DNA from: Gemmatimonadota bacterium | GTDB taxonomy: Bacteria; Gemmatimonadota; Gemmatimonadetes; Gemmatimonadales; GWC2-71-9 | Reading direction: 5' to 3' | Assembly: GCA_024641745.1 (NCBI GenBank) | Contig: JAHECL010000014.1 | Location: 1-32,202 of the forward strand | DNA: 32,202 nucleotides | Part shown: one piece after another, positions 7,966-15,110 of the stretch | Layout of the letters: the number at the start of each line of letters is the position of its first letter | How positions within the stretch are numbered: position 1 is the first letter of the stretch | Notes under the pieces: model-generated | Database searches by the model: none | What the model was told of the DNA's origin: nothing | What the model saw: the letters and a program-made list of their open reading frames with translations, nothing else | Translations under genes and position numbers: made by a program

Positions 7966-8799
7966 ATGGAGCTTCGGCATGTGGTTGCGGCCACGGATCA
8001 GTCCGAGGCCGGTCACCACGCCGTGCTGGTCGCGGCACGCCTCGCCGAACAGCTCGGGGCGCGGCTGACGGTGCTCGCCGTTCGCCCTGTGACGACGGGC
8101 GGAGGTGCCCCGAAGACGGCGCTGCCCGACGCCGAGCGCCAGACGCTCCTCCGGGATCTTTCCCGCGGGCTCGAGGCGGAAATCGCGCGCCAGGCACCGC
8201 TGCTGACCCCTGCCTTCACCGTCCTGTCGGGTGTTCCGGGAATCGAGATTCCCCGGTACGCCGAGCAGCACGGTGGCGATCTCCTGGTGCTCGGCCGGAA
8301 GCAGCGCACGCAGCGCCAGCGGATGTTCCTCGGCGACACCGCCGACGCGGTGGCGCGCCGCAGTCAGGTTCCCTGCCTGTTCGTGGGGCTGGAATCGAAC
8401 GATTTCGGGCCGATGCTCGTCTGCCTCGACGCCACCGAGCGGAGCCTCACCGTGTTCACGGCCGCCGCCACCCTCGCCCGCGGGACCGGCGTCCCGGTCC
8501 ACGCGGTGACGGTCGAGCCGGTCTGGCTCAATGAGCCGGACGAGCTCGCAGCCACCCTGCCGGCGTCGCGGACGCTCCGGCTGAACCGTACCCTCGACCG
8601 CGGGTTGATCACGACCGACCTCCGGATCCGGCGTGGCAACGTCCTTTCCGAGCTGCTGTCCGAGGCGGGTGAGACCGGGGCCAAGCTCCTGGCGTTCGGC
8701 TACCATCGCGGTGGTCCACCCGGTATCGTTGAGGGCGGGAGTGTCGCCCGGGGCCTGCTCCACTCGGCGCTCTGTGCCGTCCTGACCGTTCCGCTCTGA
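7966..8799 (+). CDS. Tandem universal stress protein (two UspA domains)
   Basis: This is a 277-residue cytoplasmic protein with two UspA-type folds, at about 1-143 and 147-277. Each repeat opens with a strand like HVVAATDQSEAGHHA or PMLVCLDATERS and ends with a hydrophobic strand (PCLFVGL; CAVLTVPL). The ATP-loop motif of ATP-binding Usp proteins is only partly kept: LGRKQRTQRQRMFLGD in repeat 1 and FGYHRGGPPGIVEGGS in repeat 2. The ATG at 7966 has GGAG about 8 bases upstream. The frame extends further upstream but only as antisense shadow of the kinase. It diverges from the kinase/cbb3 string, and two-domain Usp proteins are typical of oxygen-limitation regulons such as DosR. A role in hypoxia or stress survival is therefore inferred. 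Confidence 0.88.
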   Translation: MELRHVVAATDQSEAGHHAVLVAARLAEQLGARLTVLAVRPVTTGGGAPKTALPDAERQTLLRDLSRGLEAEIARQAPLLTPAFTVLSGVPGIEIPRYAEQHGGDLLVLGRKQRTQRQRMFLGDTADAVARRSQVPCLFVGLESNDFGPMLVCLDATERSLTVFTAAATLARGTGVPVHAVTVEPVWLNEPDELAATLPASRTLRLNRTLDRGLITTDLRIRRGNVLSELLSEAGETGAKLLAFGYHRGGPPGIVEGGSVARGLLHSALCAVLTVPL

Positions 8800-8823
8800 A
8801 TTCATTCCATCCTGAGGTTCCCT

Positions 8824-9321
8824 ATGCGCCGACTCGCCCTCTTCGCCCTCTTCGCCCTCGCCGCCCCGCTGCTGCTGGCCTCCCCGCTGCGCGCCCAGGA
8901 GCCGGCCGCTGCATCGCCCGCCCCGATGGCCGGGCATGCCCACGCCATGGGCCCCGCGATGGGCGCCGGAGAGTCGTGCGGCATGGAGGACTGCGAATGC
9001 AAGGCGATGATGGCGAAGATGGATTCTGCCGCCGCCCGGCTCGCGGCCCTCACCGAGACGATGAACAAGGCCAGTGGCAACAAGAAGGTGGAGGCGATGG
9101 CGGCGGTGGTGAACGCCCTGGTCCAGGACCGGGCGGCGATGCAGCAGATGATGCAGAAGATGCACATGCACATGATGCACATGATGATGGGCGGCAAGGG
9201 AGAGATGGGCGGAATGGGTGGAATGGGTGGAATGGGCGCCATGGGCGGCATGCACGGCAAGGCGGATTGCCCCGCGGGGCAGACCTGCCCGGCCGCGGCG
9301 GCACCGGCCCAGCAGGAGTAA
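8824..9321 (+). CDS. Secreted Met/His/Cys-rich protein, possible periplasmic copper-binding protein
   Basis: This 165-residue protein has a clear Sec signal peptide (MRRLALFALFALAAPLLLAS, cut likely after the Ala near residue 24). The mature part has a His/Met segment (GHAHAMGPAMG, 37-47), a Cys cluster with C52, C57 and C59, a helical stretch at 60-105, then a Met/His run at 107-123 (MQQMMQKMHMHMMHMMM) and a Gly-Met repeat tail at 127-145. Two more Cys (C149, C155) lie near the C-terminus. I do not recognise a named family. Dense Met, His and Cys are typical of periplasmic Cu(I)-binding proteins, and a copper role fits the cbb3 oxidase and P-type ATPase next door. It sits 24 bp after the first usp gene and 1 bp before the MgtC-like gene, with a GAGG ribosome site. 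Confidence 0.8.
   Translation: MRRLALFALFALAAPLLLASPLRAQEPAAASPAPMAGHAHAMGPAMGAGESCGMEDCECKAMMAKMDSAAARLAALTETMNKASGNKKVEAMAAVVNALVQDRAAMQQMMQKMHMHMMHMMMGGKGEMGGMGGMGGMGAMGGMHGKADCPAGQTCPAAAAPAQQE
9211..9237 (+). repeat. Three tandem copies of a 9-bp unit (GGAATGGGT/C)
   Basis: The unit GGAATGGGT is repeated three times without gaps (last copy ends in C). It encodes Gly-Met-Gly triplets inside the Met-rich protein. The 9-bp period keeps the reading frame, so copy-number change would lengthen or shorten the Met tail without breaking the gene. Confidence 0.8.
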
Positions 9322-9322
9322 C

Positions 9323-10615
9323 ATGCTGAACGCGGCCACGGTCACTCCCCTCACCGTGTCCGAGGCGGCGCTGGGGCTGGCTGTGGCTGCGCTGATCGGT
9401 CTTGCGGTCGGCATCGAGCGGCAATGGTCAGGACACGCCGATGGTCCGGACGCCCGCTTTGCGGGCGCCCGGACCTTCCTGCTTCTGGGGGGCACCGGCG
9501 GACTCGCCGGCTGGCTGCTCAGTGACGGGGCGGTGGCGCTCTCGGCGGCGCTGCTTGGAGGGGCCGCGCTCCTCGTGGTGGCGGCATATGTGATTGCGAG
9601 CCGTCGTGGCACGCTCGACCCCGACGGGACCACCGAAGTCGCCGCCCTGGTCGTCCTCGGGCTCGGCGCCGTCGCCGGCCTGGGGCACCTGCGCATCGCG
9701 AGCGCCGCTGGCGTCGTGGTGGTCCTTGCGCTCAACGAGAAGAGCCGGATTCACCACTTCGTGCAGCGGCTCGATGACCGTGAGCTGCGTGGGGCGCTGC
9801 AGTTTGCCGTCCTGGCGCTGGTCGTGCTCCCGCTCATGCCCATCGGGCCGTTCGGGCCGCTCGGCGGGGTCTACCCCCAGGCGCTCTGGGTCCTGGTGCT
9901 GGTCTTTTCGGGGCTGAACTTCGTCGGGTTCGTGGCCCGGCGGGCGGTGGGGGTCACCCGGGGCTATGCCTACGCCGGACTGGCGGGAGGGCTCGTCTCC
10001 TCCACCGCCGTCACCCTCAATTTCGCGCGGCAGAGCCGCGTGGAGCCCGAGGCCGGGTTGGGGCTCGCCGCCGGTGTGGTGGGCGCCTGCACACTCCTCC
10101 TGCTCCGGGTTGTCGGGGTCACCTTCGTCCTGAACCCGTCCGCGGGATGGGCGCTCGCGCCGATGGTCGTGATCCCTCTCGCCGCGGGCATCGGGCTGAC
10201 CGCCTGGGCCTTCCGGCCCGGCACGCCGGCGGTCCATCCGGTCTCCACGCTGGTGGCCCCCGAGGAGAGTCCGCTCCGTCTCGGAAGCGCCATCCGCCTC
10301 GCCCTGCTGTTCCAGGGAGCGCTGATGGCCCTGCACTTCGTCCAGGGGCGGTTTGGCGAGCCGGGTGTGTTCCCGCTGGCGGCGCTGCTGGGCCTGACCG
10401 ACATGGACGCCCTGACGGTGTCGATGGCGAGGCTGGGCACCGATGCCGATACCGTCCAGCTCGCCGCCAGGGCGATTCTGGTCGGCCTGCTGAGCAATAC
10501 CGTTCTCAAGTTCTTCGTGGCGGTCGGCCTGGGAACGGCGCAGTTCCGCCGGCTCGCCGGTGCCGGGCTCGCGTACCTGGGGGCGGCCACGCTGCTCTCG
10601 CTGGTGCTCTTCTAG
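9323..10615 (+). CDS. MgtC/SapB family membrane protein with C-terminal DUF4010 domain
   Basis: This is a polytopic inner-membrane protein of 430 residues. The first 150 or so residues match the MgtC/SapB pattern: hydrophobic helices with GLAVAALIGLAVGIERQW and GARTFLLLGGTGGLAGWLL. The rest is a hydrophobic DUF4010-type domain with ALNEKSRIHHFVQRLDDREL, AGLAGGLVSSTAVTLNFAR and LLGLTDMDALTVSMARL. MgtC proteins are linked to Mg2+ limitation and to modulation of the F-type ATPase, and the role of the DUF4010 fusion is unknown. The ATG at 9323 follows the Met-rich gene stop by 1 bp, with GGAG overlapping that stop; a frame extending upstream is only the antisense/out-of-frame part of the Met-rich gene. 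The second usp gene follows within 30 bp, so the four form one unit. Confidence 0.88.
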   Translation: MLNAATVTPLTVSEAALGLAVAALIGLAVGIERQWSGHADGPDARFAGARTFLLLGGTGGLAGWLLSDGAVALSAALLGGAALLVVAAYVIASRRGTLDPDGTTEVAALVVLGLGAVAGLGHLRIASAAGVVVVLALNEKSRIHHFVQRLDDRELRGALQFAVLALVVLPLMPIGPFGPLGGVYPQALWVLVLVFSGLNFVGFVARRAVGVTRGYAYAGLAGGLVSSTAVTLNFARQSRVEPEAGLGLAAGVVGACTLLLLRVVGVTFVLNPSAGWALAPMVVIPLAAGIGLTAWAFRPGTPAVHPVSTLVAPEESPLRLGSAIRLALLFQGALMALHFVQGRFGEPGVFPLAALLGLTDMDALTVSMARLGTDADTVQLAARAILVGLLSNTVLKFFVAVGLGTAQFRRLAGAGLAYLGAATLLSLVLF

Positions 10616-10643
10616 GAGCATCGTGCATGAAAGGATGGCCCAG

Positions 10644-11564
10644 ATGATCAAGAGCATTCTCGTGCCGCTCGACGGATCCCCGTTCGCCGAGCAGGCGCTG
10701 CCCTGGGCGGCCTGCCTCGCCAAGGTGGCCACGGCGCACCTCGAACTGGTCCGGGTGCACGATCCGGTCCCGCCGTGGACGATCGCGACCGAGGGAGCGG
10801 TGGCTGCGACGGCGGTCGATCCCACCATCCGCGACGCCGAGGAGCAGTACCTCGCGAACTGCGCCGCACGGCTGGAGGAGGGAGGCTTCACCGGGGTCAC
10901 GCACCAGGTCATCGAGGGCGACGTGTCCGAGGAGATCGCCCGGCACGCGGAAGACAACGCCTTTGGGCTGGTGGTGCTGGCGACGCACGGGCGGGGGGCG
11001 CTCAGCCGGCTCTGGCTCGGGAGCGTCTCGGATGCCCTGGTGCGCCGGCTCACCGTTCCGGTGCTGCTGATCCGGCCAGCGGAGGGCTCCGCCATTCCAC
11101 GCGCGGAGCAATTCCGGAAGGTCCTGGTCGCCCTCGATGGGTCTCCGGAATCGGAATCCGCGATCGCACCGGCGATCGCCCTCACGAACCCGAAGCGCTG
11201 CGACGTGGTGCTGCTGCGGGTCGTGCCACCGGTGCCGATCGCCGGCGACGCCGGAATGGGAGCGACCATGGTGATGGACGACTCCGTGACCGAGGCGCTC
11301 GGCAGGCAGGCCACCGAGTACCTGGATGGAATTGCCGCCCGGATCCGGAGCCCGGTGGTGTCGGTCTCGACGCGGGTGGTGGTGGAACCGGGTGTGGCGC
11401 AGGCGGTGCTTCGTGAGGCGGCCCTTGCCGGTGCGGAACTGGTGGCGCTCGCCACGCACGGCGCGCGTGGCCTGCGGCGGATGGTCCTGGGCAGTGTGGC
11501 CGACAAGGTCCTGCGGGGCGCTGACCGGCCGGTGCTCCTGACCAGGGTGCCCGATCGCCGGTAG
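10644..11564 (+). CDS. Tandem universal stress protein (two UspA domains), ATP-binding type
   Basis: This is a 306-residue protein with two full UspA domains. Each begins with the canonical strand and Asp-Gly-Ser (ILVPLDGSPFAEQAL; VLVALDGSPESESAI). Each ends with the nucleotide loop, THGRGALSRLWLGSVSDALV and THGARGLRRMVLGSVADKVL, which fit G-x9-G-S. Both domains therefore look competent for ATP, unlike those of the first usp gene in this unit. Start is uncertain: the ATG at 10644 has AAAGG 9 bases upstream and gives the usual MIKSILVPLDGS; an ATG at 10635 and a GTG at 10623, which has AGGAG just upstream, are in the same frame. It follows the MgtC-like gene by about 28 bp and likely belongs to the same divergent stress operon. 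Confidence 0.92.
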   Translation: MIKSILVPLDGSPFAEQALPWAACLAKVATAHLELVRVHDPVPPWTIATEGAVAATAVDPTIRDAEEQYLANCAARLEEGGFTGVTHQVIEGDVSEEIARHAEDNAFGLVVLATHGRGALSRLWLGSVSDALVRRLTVPVLLIRPAEGSAIPRAEQFRKVLVALDGSPESESAIAPAIALTNPKRCDVVLLRVVPPVPIAGDAGMGATMVMDDSVTEALGRQATEYLDGIAARIRSPVVSVSTRVVVEPGVAQAVLREAALAGAELVALATHGARGLRRMVLGSVADKVLRGADRPVLLTRVPDRR

Positions 11565-11625
11565 GGAGCACCACGCCGCGTCGCCGGGGTGACGGCCGCC
11601 GGCAGCGTGATGGCATGCTGTTCCG

Positions 11626-12177
11626 ATGGTGCCCGAGGCCGTCGCCGTGCCCGAACCGCTTCTCCCGCTTCTCCTCGCGCTGACCCCGGGGGCCGTCGCG
11701 GGCGTGCGCCTTCCCCTGACCCAGCCGACGGTGCGGTTCGCTGCCGACCTGGACGCCTTCGGTCCCCGGATCGCCACCGGCCACGACCTGCGGCACGCCG
11801 TCTCCCGAATCCCGGCGCGGCTGGTCGTGGATCTCGGGGCACTCCCGGCTCCGCTCGCCGAGGCGGCGATTCCGGTGTGGAGGCGTCAGGGGACGGTCGT
11901 CGTGGCGTGTGCCACCGATGTCGGCCGGCTGGTGCGGGTCTGTGACCGCCTGCTCACCGTCGGGGCGGATGGCGTCGGCTGGATCTCGTCGGCGGCGCTT
12001 CGTGTGGGACAGTGTCTCGAACTTCGCATTCAGTCGAGATTCGGTGCCGCGACGAAGACCGTCTCCATCCCGCTGACCGGGGGGACGCCTGCCGAGGCGA
12101 TCCTGGCGGAGTTGCGTGCGGAAGGACACCGGATCTGCGAGAGCCGCATCGGGTACGGAGCGCGCGTCCCGCGTTGA
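11626..12177 (+). CDS. Hypothetical protein, 183 residues
   Basis: I do not recognise this protein. It is soluble, Leu/Ala/Val/Arg-rich, with alternating hydrophobic strands and helices (ARLVVDLGALPAPLAEAAIP, GTVVVACATDVGRLVRVCDRL) and an amphipathic C-terminal third. That pattern suggests an alpha/beta fold, and no signal peptide or membrane helix is seen. It lies 61 bp after the second usp gene in the same direction and could be the last gene of that unit or a separate one. There is no good ribosome site before the ATG at 11626, so translation may start at a later GTG such as the one at 11638-11650. Antisense frames here lack protein-like composition, which supports the plus strand. The gene is probably real, with unknown function. 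Confidence 0.6.
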   Translation: MVPEAVAVPEPLLPLLLALTPGAVAGVRLPLTQPTVRFAADLDAFGPRIATGHDLRHAVSRIPARLVVDLGALPAPLAEAAIPVWRRQGTVVVACATDVGRLVRVCDRLLTVGADGVGWISSAALRVGQCLELRIQSRFGAATKTVSIPLTGGTPAEAILAELRAEGHRICESRIGYGARVPR

Positions 12178-12203
12178 CGCGGTGCGCGGCCCGCGTCTAG
12201 CTT
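12174..12203 (+). promoter_or_regulatory. Possible promoter for mscS-cysS (TTGACG-N18-TAGCTT)
   Basis: TTGACG at 12174-12179 and TAGCTT at 12198-12203 are separated by 18 bp, about 40 bp before the mscS start. The spacer contains an inverted repeat GACGCGG/CCGCGTC (12176-12182 and 12191-12197), which may instead act as a weak terminator stem for the upstream gene. The -10 match is poor (3 of 6 to consensus). Confidence 0.35.
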
Positions 12204-12242
12204 ACCCCCTTCGATCTCATTGTCTCTGAAGGGGTTGCCCAA

Positions 12243-13166
12243 GTGCCGTTGCTGCCATCGTTGCGCGATTCGTTCCAGTCCGTCATCCAGTTCCTCCACA
12301 TCGACCCGGCGACCGCCGCCCGCAAGCTGATCGCGGCCGCGCTCATCTGGATCGCCGCCTGGGCCGCCAACCGCGCGGTCCGGCACCTGGCGAGCAGGAT
12401 CGTGTCGGCGGCGGACGACGGGGACGACACCACCTTCAGCGCCACCGAGCGGCGCAGCGCCACCATCGCCGCGTTGATCCGCAGTCTCGGCTCGGTGGTC
12501 GTGATCCTGATGGGCGCGCTCTTCACCCTCAACCTCTTCATCTCGATCGGCCCGATCCTGGCGGGTGCCGGCGTCCTCGGGCTCGCCATTTCCTTTGGCG
12601 CGCAGTCGCTGGTCAAGGACGTCATCGCCGGCTTCTTCGTCCTCCTCGAGAATCAGTTCGCGGTGGGCGACATCATCCAGGCGGGGGGGAAGTCCGGCGT
12701 CGTCGAGAAGATGACGCTGCGCATCGTCCAGCTGCGGGACCTGGAGGGCGTGCTCCATACCATCCCGAACGGCGACATCGGCTCCGTCAGCAACATGACC
12801 CGTGCCTGGAGCCGGGCCGTGGTGGACGTCGGCGTGGCCTACGACACGCCGATCGATCGGGCGCTCGAGGTGTTCGCCGACGAGGCGGAGCGGTTTGCGG
12901 CCGACCCCGCCTGGCGCGGGCAGCTCGACGGGCCGCCGGAGGTGCAGGGCGTCCAGGATCTCGGCGACAGCGCCGTCGTCATCCGCACCCGCCTGAAGAC
13001 CCTGCCGGGCGAGCAGTGGGCGGCGGGCCGCGAGTTCCGCCGGCGCCTCAAGAACCGGCTCGACCGCGAGGGGATCGAGATCCCGTTCCCGCAGCGGACG
13101 CTTCACGTTCGCGACGGCCGGCCGGGTTCCGGGGAACTGGTCCGCGACTCCCGAGAGGGCTCATGA
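12243..13166 (+). CDS. mscS: Small-conductance mechanosensitive channel, MscS family
   Basis: This is a 307-residue inner-membrane channel that releases solutes on osmotic downshock. Helices lie at about 28-45, 75-100 and 105-130. The pore-lining TM3 and start of the beta domain are clear in GAGVLGLAISFGAQSLVKDV and ENQFAVGDIIQ, followed by TIPNGDIGSVSNMTRAWSR, a family hallmark. The start is a GTG at 12243 with AAGGGG 8 bases upstream; no ATG is available before the first hydrophobic helix. The stop overlaps the cysS start (ATGA), so the two are translationally coupled, an unusual pairing with no evident functional link. The C-terminal tail after the alpha/beta domain is short and charged. 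The family assignment is firm; the gene could be a paralogue rather than the main MscS. Confidence 0.93.
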   Translation: MPLLPSLRDSFQSVIQFLHIDPATAARKLIAAALIWIAAWAANRAVRHLASRIVSAADDGDDTTFSATERRSATIAALIRSLGSVVVILMGALFTLNLFISIGPILAGAGVLGLAISFGAQSLVKDVIAGFFVLLENQFAVGDIIQAGGKSGVVEKMTLRIVQLRDLEGVLHTIPNGDIGSVSNMTRAWSRAVVDVGVAYDTPIDRALEVFADEAERFAADPAWRGQLDGPPEVQGVQDLGDSAVVIRTRLKTLPGEQWAAGREFRRRLKNRLDREGIEIPFPQRTLHVRDGRPGSGELVRDSREGS

Positions 13167-14611
13167 CGCTCCGCCTGTACAACACCATGACCCGGGAGGT
13201 GGGCGACTTCGTCCCCCTGACGCCGGGCCGGGTGTCGCTCTATACCTGCGGCCCGACCATCTGGAATTTCGCCCACATCGGGAACTTCCGGACCTTCCTC
13301 TTCGAGGATCTTCTCCGGCGGTGGCTGGAAGCCAGCGGCTTCGACGTCTTCCACATCATGAACCTGACCGACGTGGACGATCGCACCATCCAGGCGGCGC
13401 TGAAGGCCGGTGTCACCCTGCGCGAGCATGTGGAACCGTACGCCCAGGCCTTCTTCGCCGACCGCGACTATCTCCGGATTCGGTCCGCCCACGCCTATCC
13501 CCGGGCCACCCAGTTCATCGCGCCGATGATCTCGCTGGTGGAGTCGCTCCTGGCCAAGGGGGTGGCGTACCGGGGCGACGACGGCTCGGTCTATTTCGCC
13601 ATCGCGCGCTTCCCGGAGTACGGGCGCCTGAGCCAGCTCGACCAGCGGGAGCTCCGGTCCGGGGCGAGCGGCCGGGTCAGCAGCGACGAGTACGCCAAGG
13701 AAGACGCGCGGGACTTCGTCCTCTGGAAGGCGGCGCAGCCCGACGACGAGGCGGTGGGGGCGGCGTGGGATGCGCCGTTCGGCCGGGGACGGCCGGGGTG
13801 GCACCTCGAGTGCTCGGCGATGGCGCTCGACCTGGTCCGGGAGAAGTGGGGCGAGGACGTGCTCGACATCCACTGCGGGGCGGTGGACCTGATCTTCCCG
13901 CATCACGAGGACGAGATCGCCCAGAGCTGCGCCCACACCGGCAAGCCCGACTTCGCGCGGGTCTGGATGCACGCGGAATTCCTGAATGTGCGCGGCACCA
14001 AGATGTCGAAGCGGTTCGGCAACTACACCACCGCGCGCGACCTGCAGGAGGACGGCACCGACGCCGCGGCGCTGCGTCTCTTCTTCTTCCAGACCCACTA
14101 CCGGCAGAAGCTCGACCTCAACGACGAGTCGCTGGGCGCCGCCACGTCGGCGCTGCGCCGGCTGGGCGACTTCGCCGCACGACTCGCCACGGGGCCGGGC
14201 ACGGTGTCCGGCGCGGTGGGGGAGGGGGCCACGGCCGAACTGGAGGGGGCGGCGAAGCAGCTCCGGGAGCAGTTCGCGGCGGGGCTCGACGACGACCTCA
14301 ACGCCCCGCGGGCGCTGGCGGCGCTCTTCGACTTCGTGACGGCCGGCAACCGGGCGCTCGACCGGGGGGCGGCGGCCTGTGCCCCGGCCCGGGACGCCTT
14401 CGACTGGGCCACCGGCATCCTCGACATCCTGCCCACGGCCAGGGAGGCCGATGCGGGGCTGGCGACCTGGGTGGAGGAGCGGATCCAGGCCCGGAAGGCC
14501 GCGCGGCAGGCCCGCAACTTTGCCGAGGCGGACGCGATCCGCGACGAGCTCGCCGCGAAGGGGGTGACGCTGGAGGACGGGCCCGGGGGCACGAAGTGGC
14601 GGGCGGGGTAG
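13163..14611 (+). CDS. cysS: Cysteinyl-tRNA synthetase
   Basis: This is a class I aminoacyl-tRNA synthetase that attaches Cys to tRNA-Cys, with 482 residues (family about 460-490). The Rossmann fold opens with RLYNTMTREVGDFVP and the first zinc ligand in YTCGPTIWNFAHIGN, where HIGN (38-41) is the HIGH signature. Further zinc ligands are in WHLECSAMA and the HHEDE block (FPHHEDEIAQSCA). The second signature reads KMSKR at 280-284 instead of KMSKS. The DALR anticodon-binding region follows, ending with the typical RNFAEADAIRDELAAKGVTLED. The ATG at 13163 overlaps the mscS stop by 4 bp, with GAGAGGG upstream. The tRNA cluster follows immediately but does not contain tRNA-Cys. Confidence 0.97.
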   Translation: MTLRLYNTMTREVGDFVPLTPGRVSLYTCGPTIWNFAHIGNFRTFLFEDLLRRWLEASGFDVFHIMNLTDVDDRTIQAALKAGVTLREHVEPYAQAFFADRDYLRIRSAHAYPRATQFIAPMISLVESLLAKGVAYRGDDGSVYFAIARFPEYGRLSQLDQRELRSGASGRVSSDEYAKEDARDFVLWKAAQPDDEAVGAAWDAPFGRGRPGWHLECSAMALDLVREKWGEDVLDIHCGAVDLIFPHHEDEIAQSCAHTGKPDFARVWMHAEFLNVRGTKMSKRFGNYTTARDLQEDGTDAAALRLFFFQTHYRQKLDLNDESLGAATSALRRLGDFAARLATGPGTVSGAVGEGATAELEGAAKQLREQFAAGLDDDLNAPRALAALFDFVTAGNRALDRGAAACAPARDAFDWATGILDILPTAREADAGLATWVEERIQARKAARQARNFAEADAIRDELAAKGVTLEDGPGGTKWRAG

Positions 14612-14616
14612 GCCAG

Positions 14617-14645
14617 TTGACTCTAGCTAACTCCCTATTTATCAT
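14617..14645 (+). promoter_or_regulatory. Sigma70-type promoter of the tRNA/rpmG/secE/nusG region (TTGACT-N17-TATCAT)
   Basis: A -35 TTGACT (14617-14622), an optimal 17-bp spacer and a -10 TATCAT (14640-14645) lie in a conspicuously AT-rich island directly after cysS and 26 bp before the first tRNA. The position and spacing make this the most convincing promoter in the window. A start point near 14652 is expected. Confidence 0.8.
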
Positions 14646-14671
14646 ATGGGTCTGCCTATTTTGGCTTAGTC

Positions 14672-14747
14672 GCTGACGTAGCTCAATTGGTAGAGCAGTG
14701 GTTTTGTAAACCACCGGTTGGGGGTTCGAGTCCCTTCGTCAGCTCCA
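14672..14747 (+). tRNA. tRNA-Thr(TGT)
   Basis: Cloverleaf: acceptor GCTGACG/CGTCAGC, D arm GCTC...GAGC, anticodon stem GTGGT/ACCAC with loop TTTGTAA (anticodon TGT, reads ACA), T arm GGGGG TTCGAGT CCCTT. Discriminator T and an encoded CCA (14745-14747) follow. First of four tRNAs behind one promoter. Confidence 0.96.
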
Positions 14748-14777
14748 GCTGAAGCGCAGGACAGCTCTCGACGGTTG

Positions 14778-14803
14778 AACCCCGCCCAGTTGGTGGCGGG
14801 GTT
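14778..14803 (+). terminator. Perfect 9-bp hairpin between tRNA-Thr and tRNA-Tyr
   Basis: AACCCCGCC (14778-14786) pairs fully with GGCGGGGTT (14795-14803) around an 8-base loop. No T-run follows, so it may be a partial terminator or an RNase processing signal inside the tRNA transcript rather than a full stop. Confidence 0.5.
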
Positions 14804-14829
14804 CTGTATCGGGGGGTAGCAGGCAGTTC

Positions 14830-14913
14830 GGTGGGGTGGCCGAGTGGCTAATGGCAGCAGACTGTAAATCTGCCGGGCTTCGCCCTACGTAGGTTCGAAT
14901 CCTACCCCCACCA
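14830..14913 (+). tRNA. tRNA-Tyr(GTA)
   Basis: Class II tRNA of 84 bases: acceptor GGTGGGG/CCCCACC, anticodon stem GCAGA/TCTGC with loop CTGTAAA (anticodon GTA), long variable arm with CGGGCTTCGCCC, T arm GTAGG TTCGAAT CCTAC, discriminator A. CCA is not encoded. Confidence 0.96.
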
Positions 14914-14950
14914 TGCCTGACAGGCGGGATCGTCAGGCGGCAGGGCACCG

Positions 14951-15023
14951 GCGGGTGTAGCTCAGTTGGTAGAGCGTCAGCCTTCCAAGCTGAGGGTCGC
15001 GGGTTCGAGTCCCGTCGCCCGCT
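14951..15023 (+). tRNA. tRNA-Gly(TCC)
   Basis: Acceptor GCGGGTG/CGCCCGC (one T-G pair), D arm GCTC...GAGC, anticodon stem TCAGC/GCTGA with loop CTTCCAA (anticodon TCC, reads GGA), T arm GCGGG TTCGAGT CCCGT, discriminator T. CCA is not encoded. Confidence 0.96.
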
Positions 15024-15037
15024 CTGAACACGCAGTC

Positions 15038-15110
<73 letters not shown>

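Noticed and set aside
9428-11842. An 804-codon minus-strand frame opposite the MgtC-like and second usp genes
   Set aside because: Its product is Arg/Ser/Pro-rich without domains, while the plus strand encodes recognised families.
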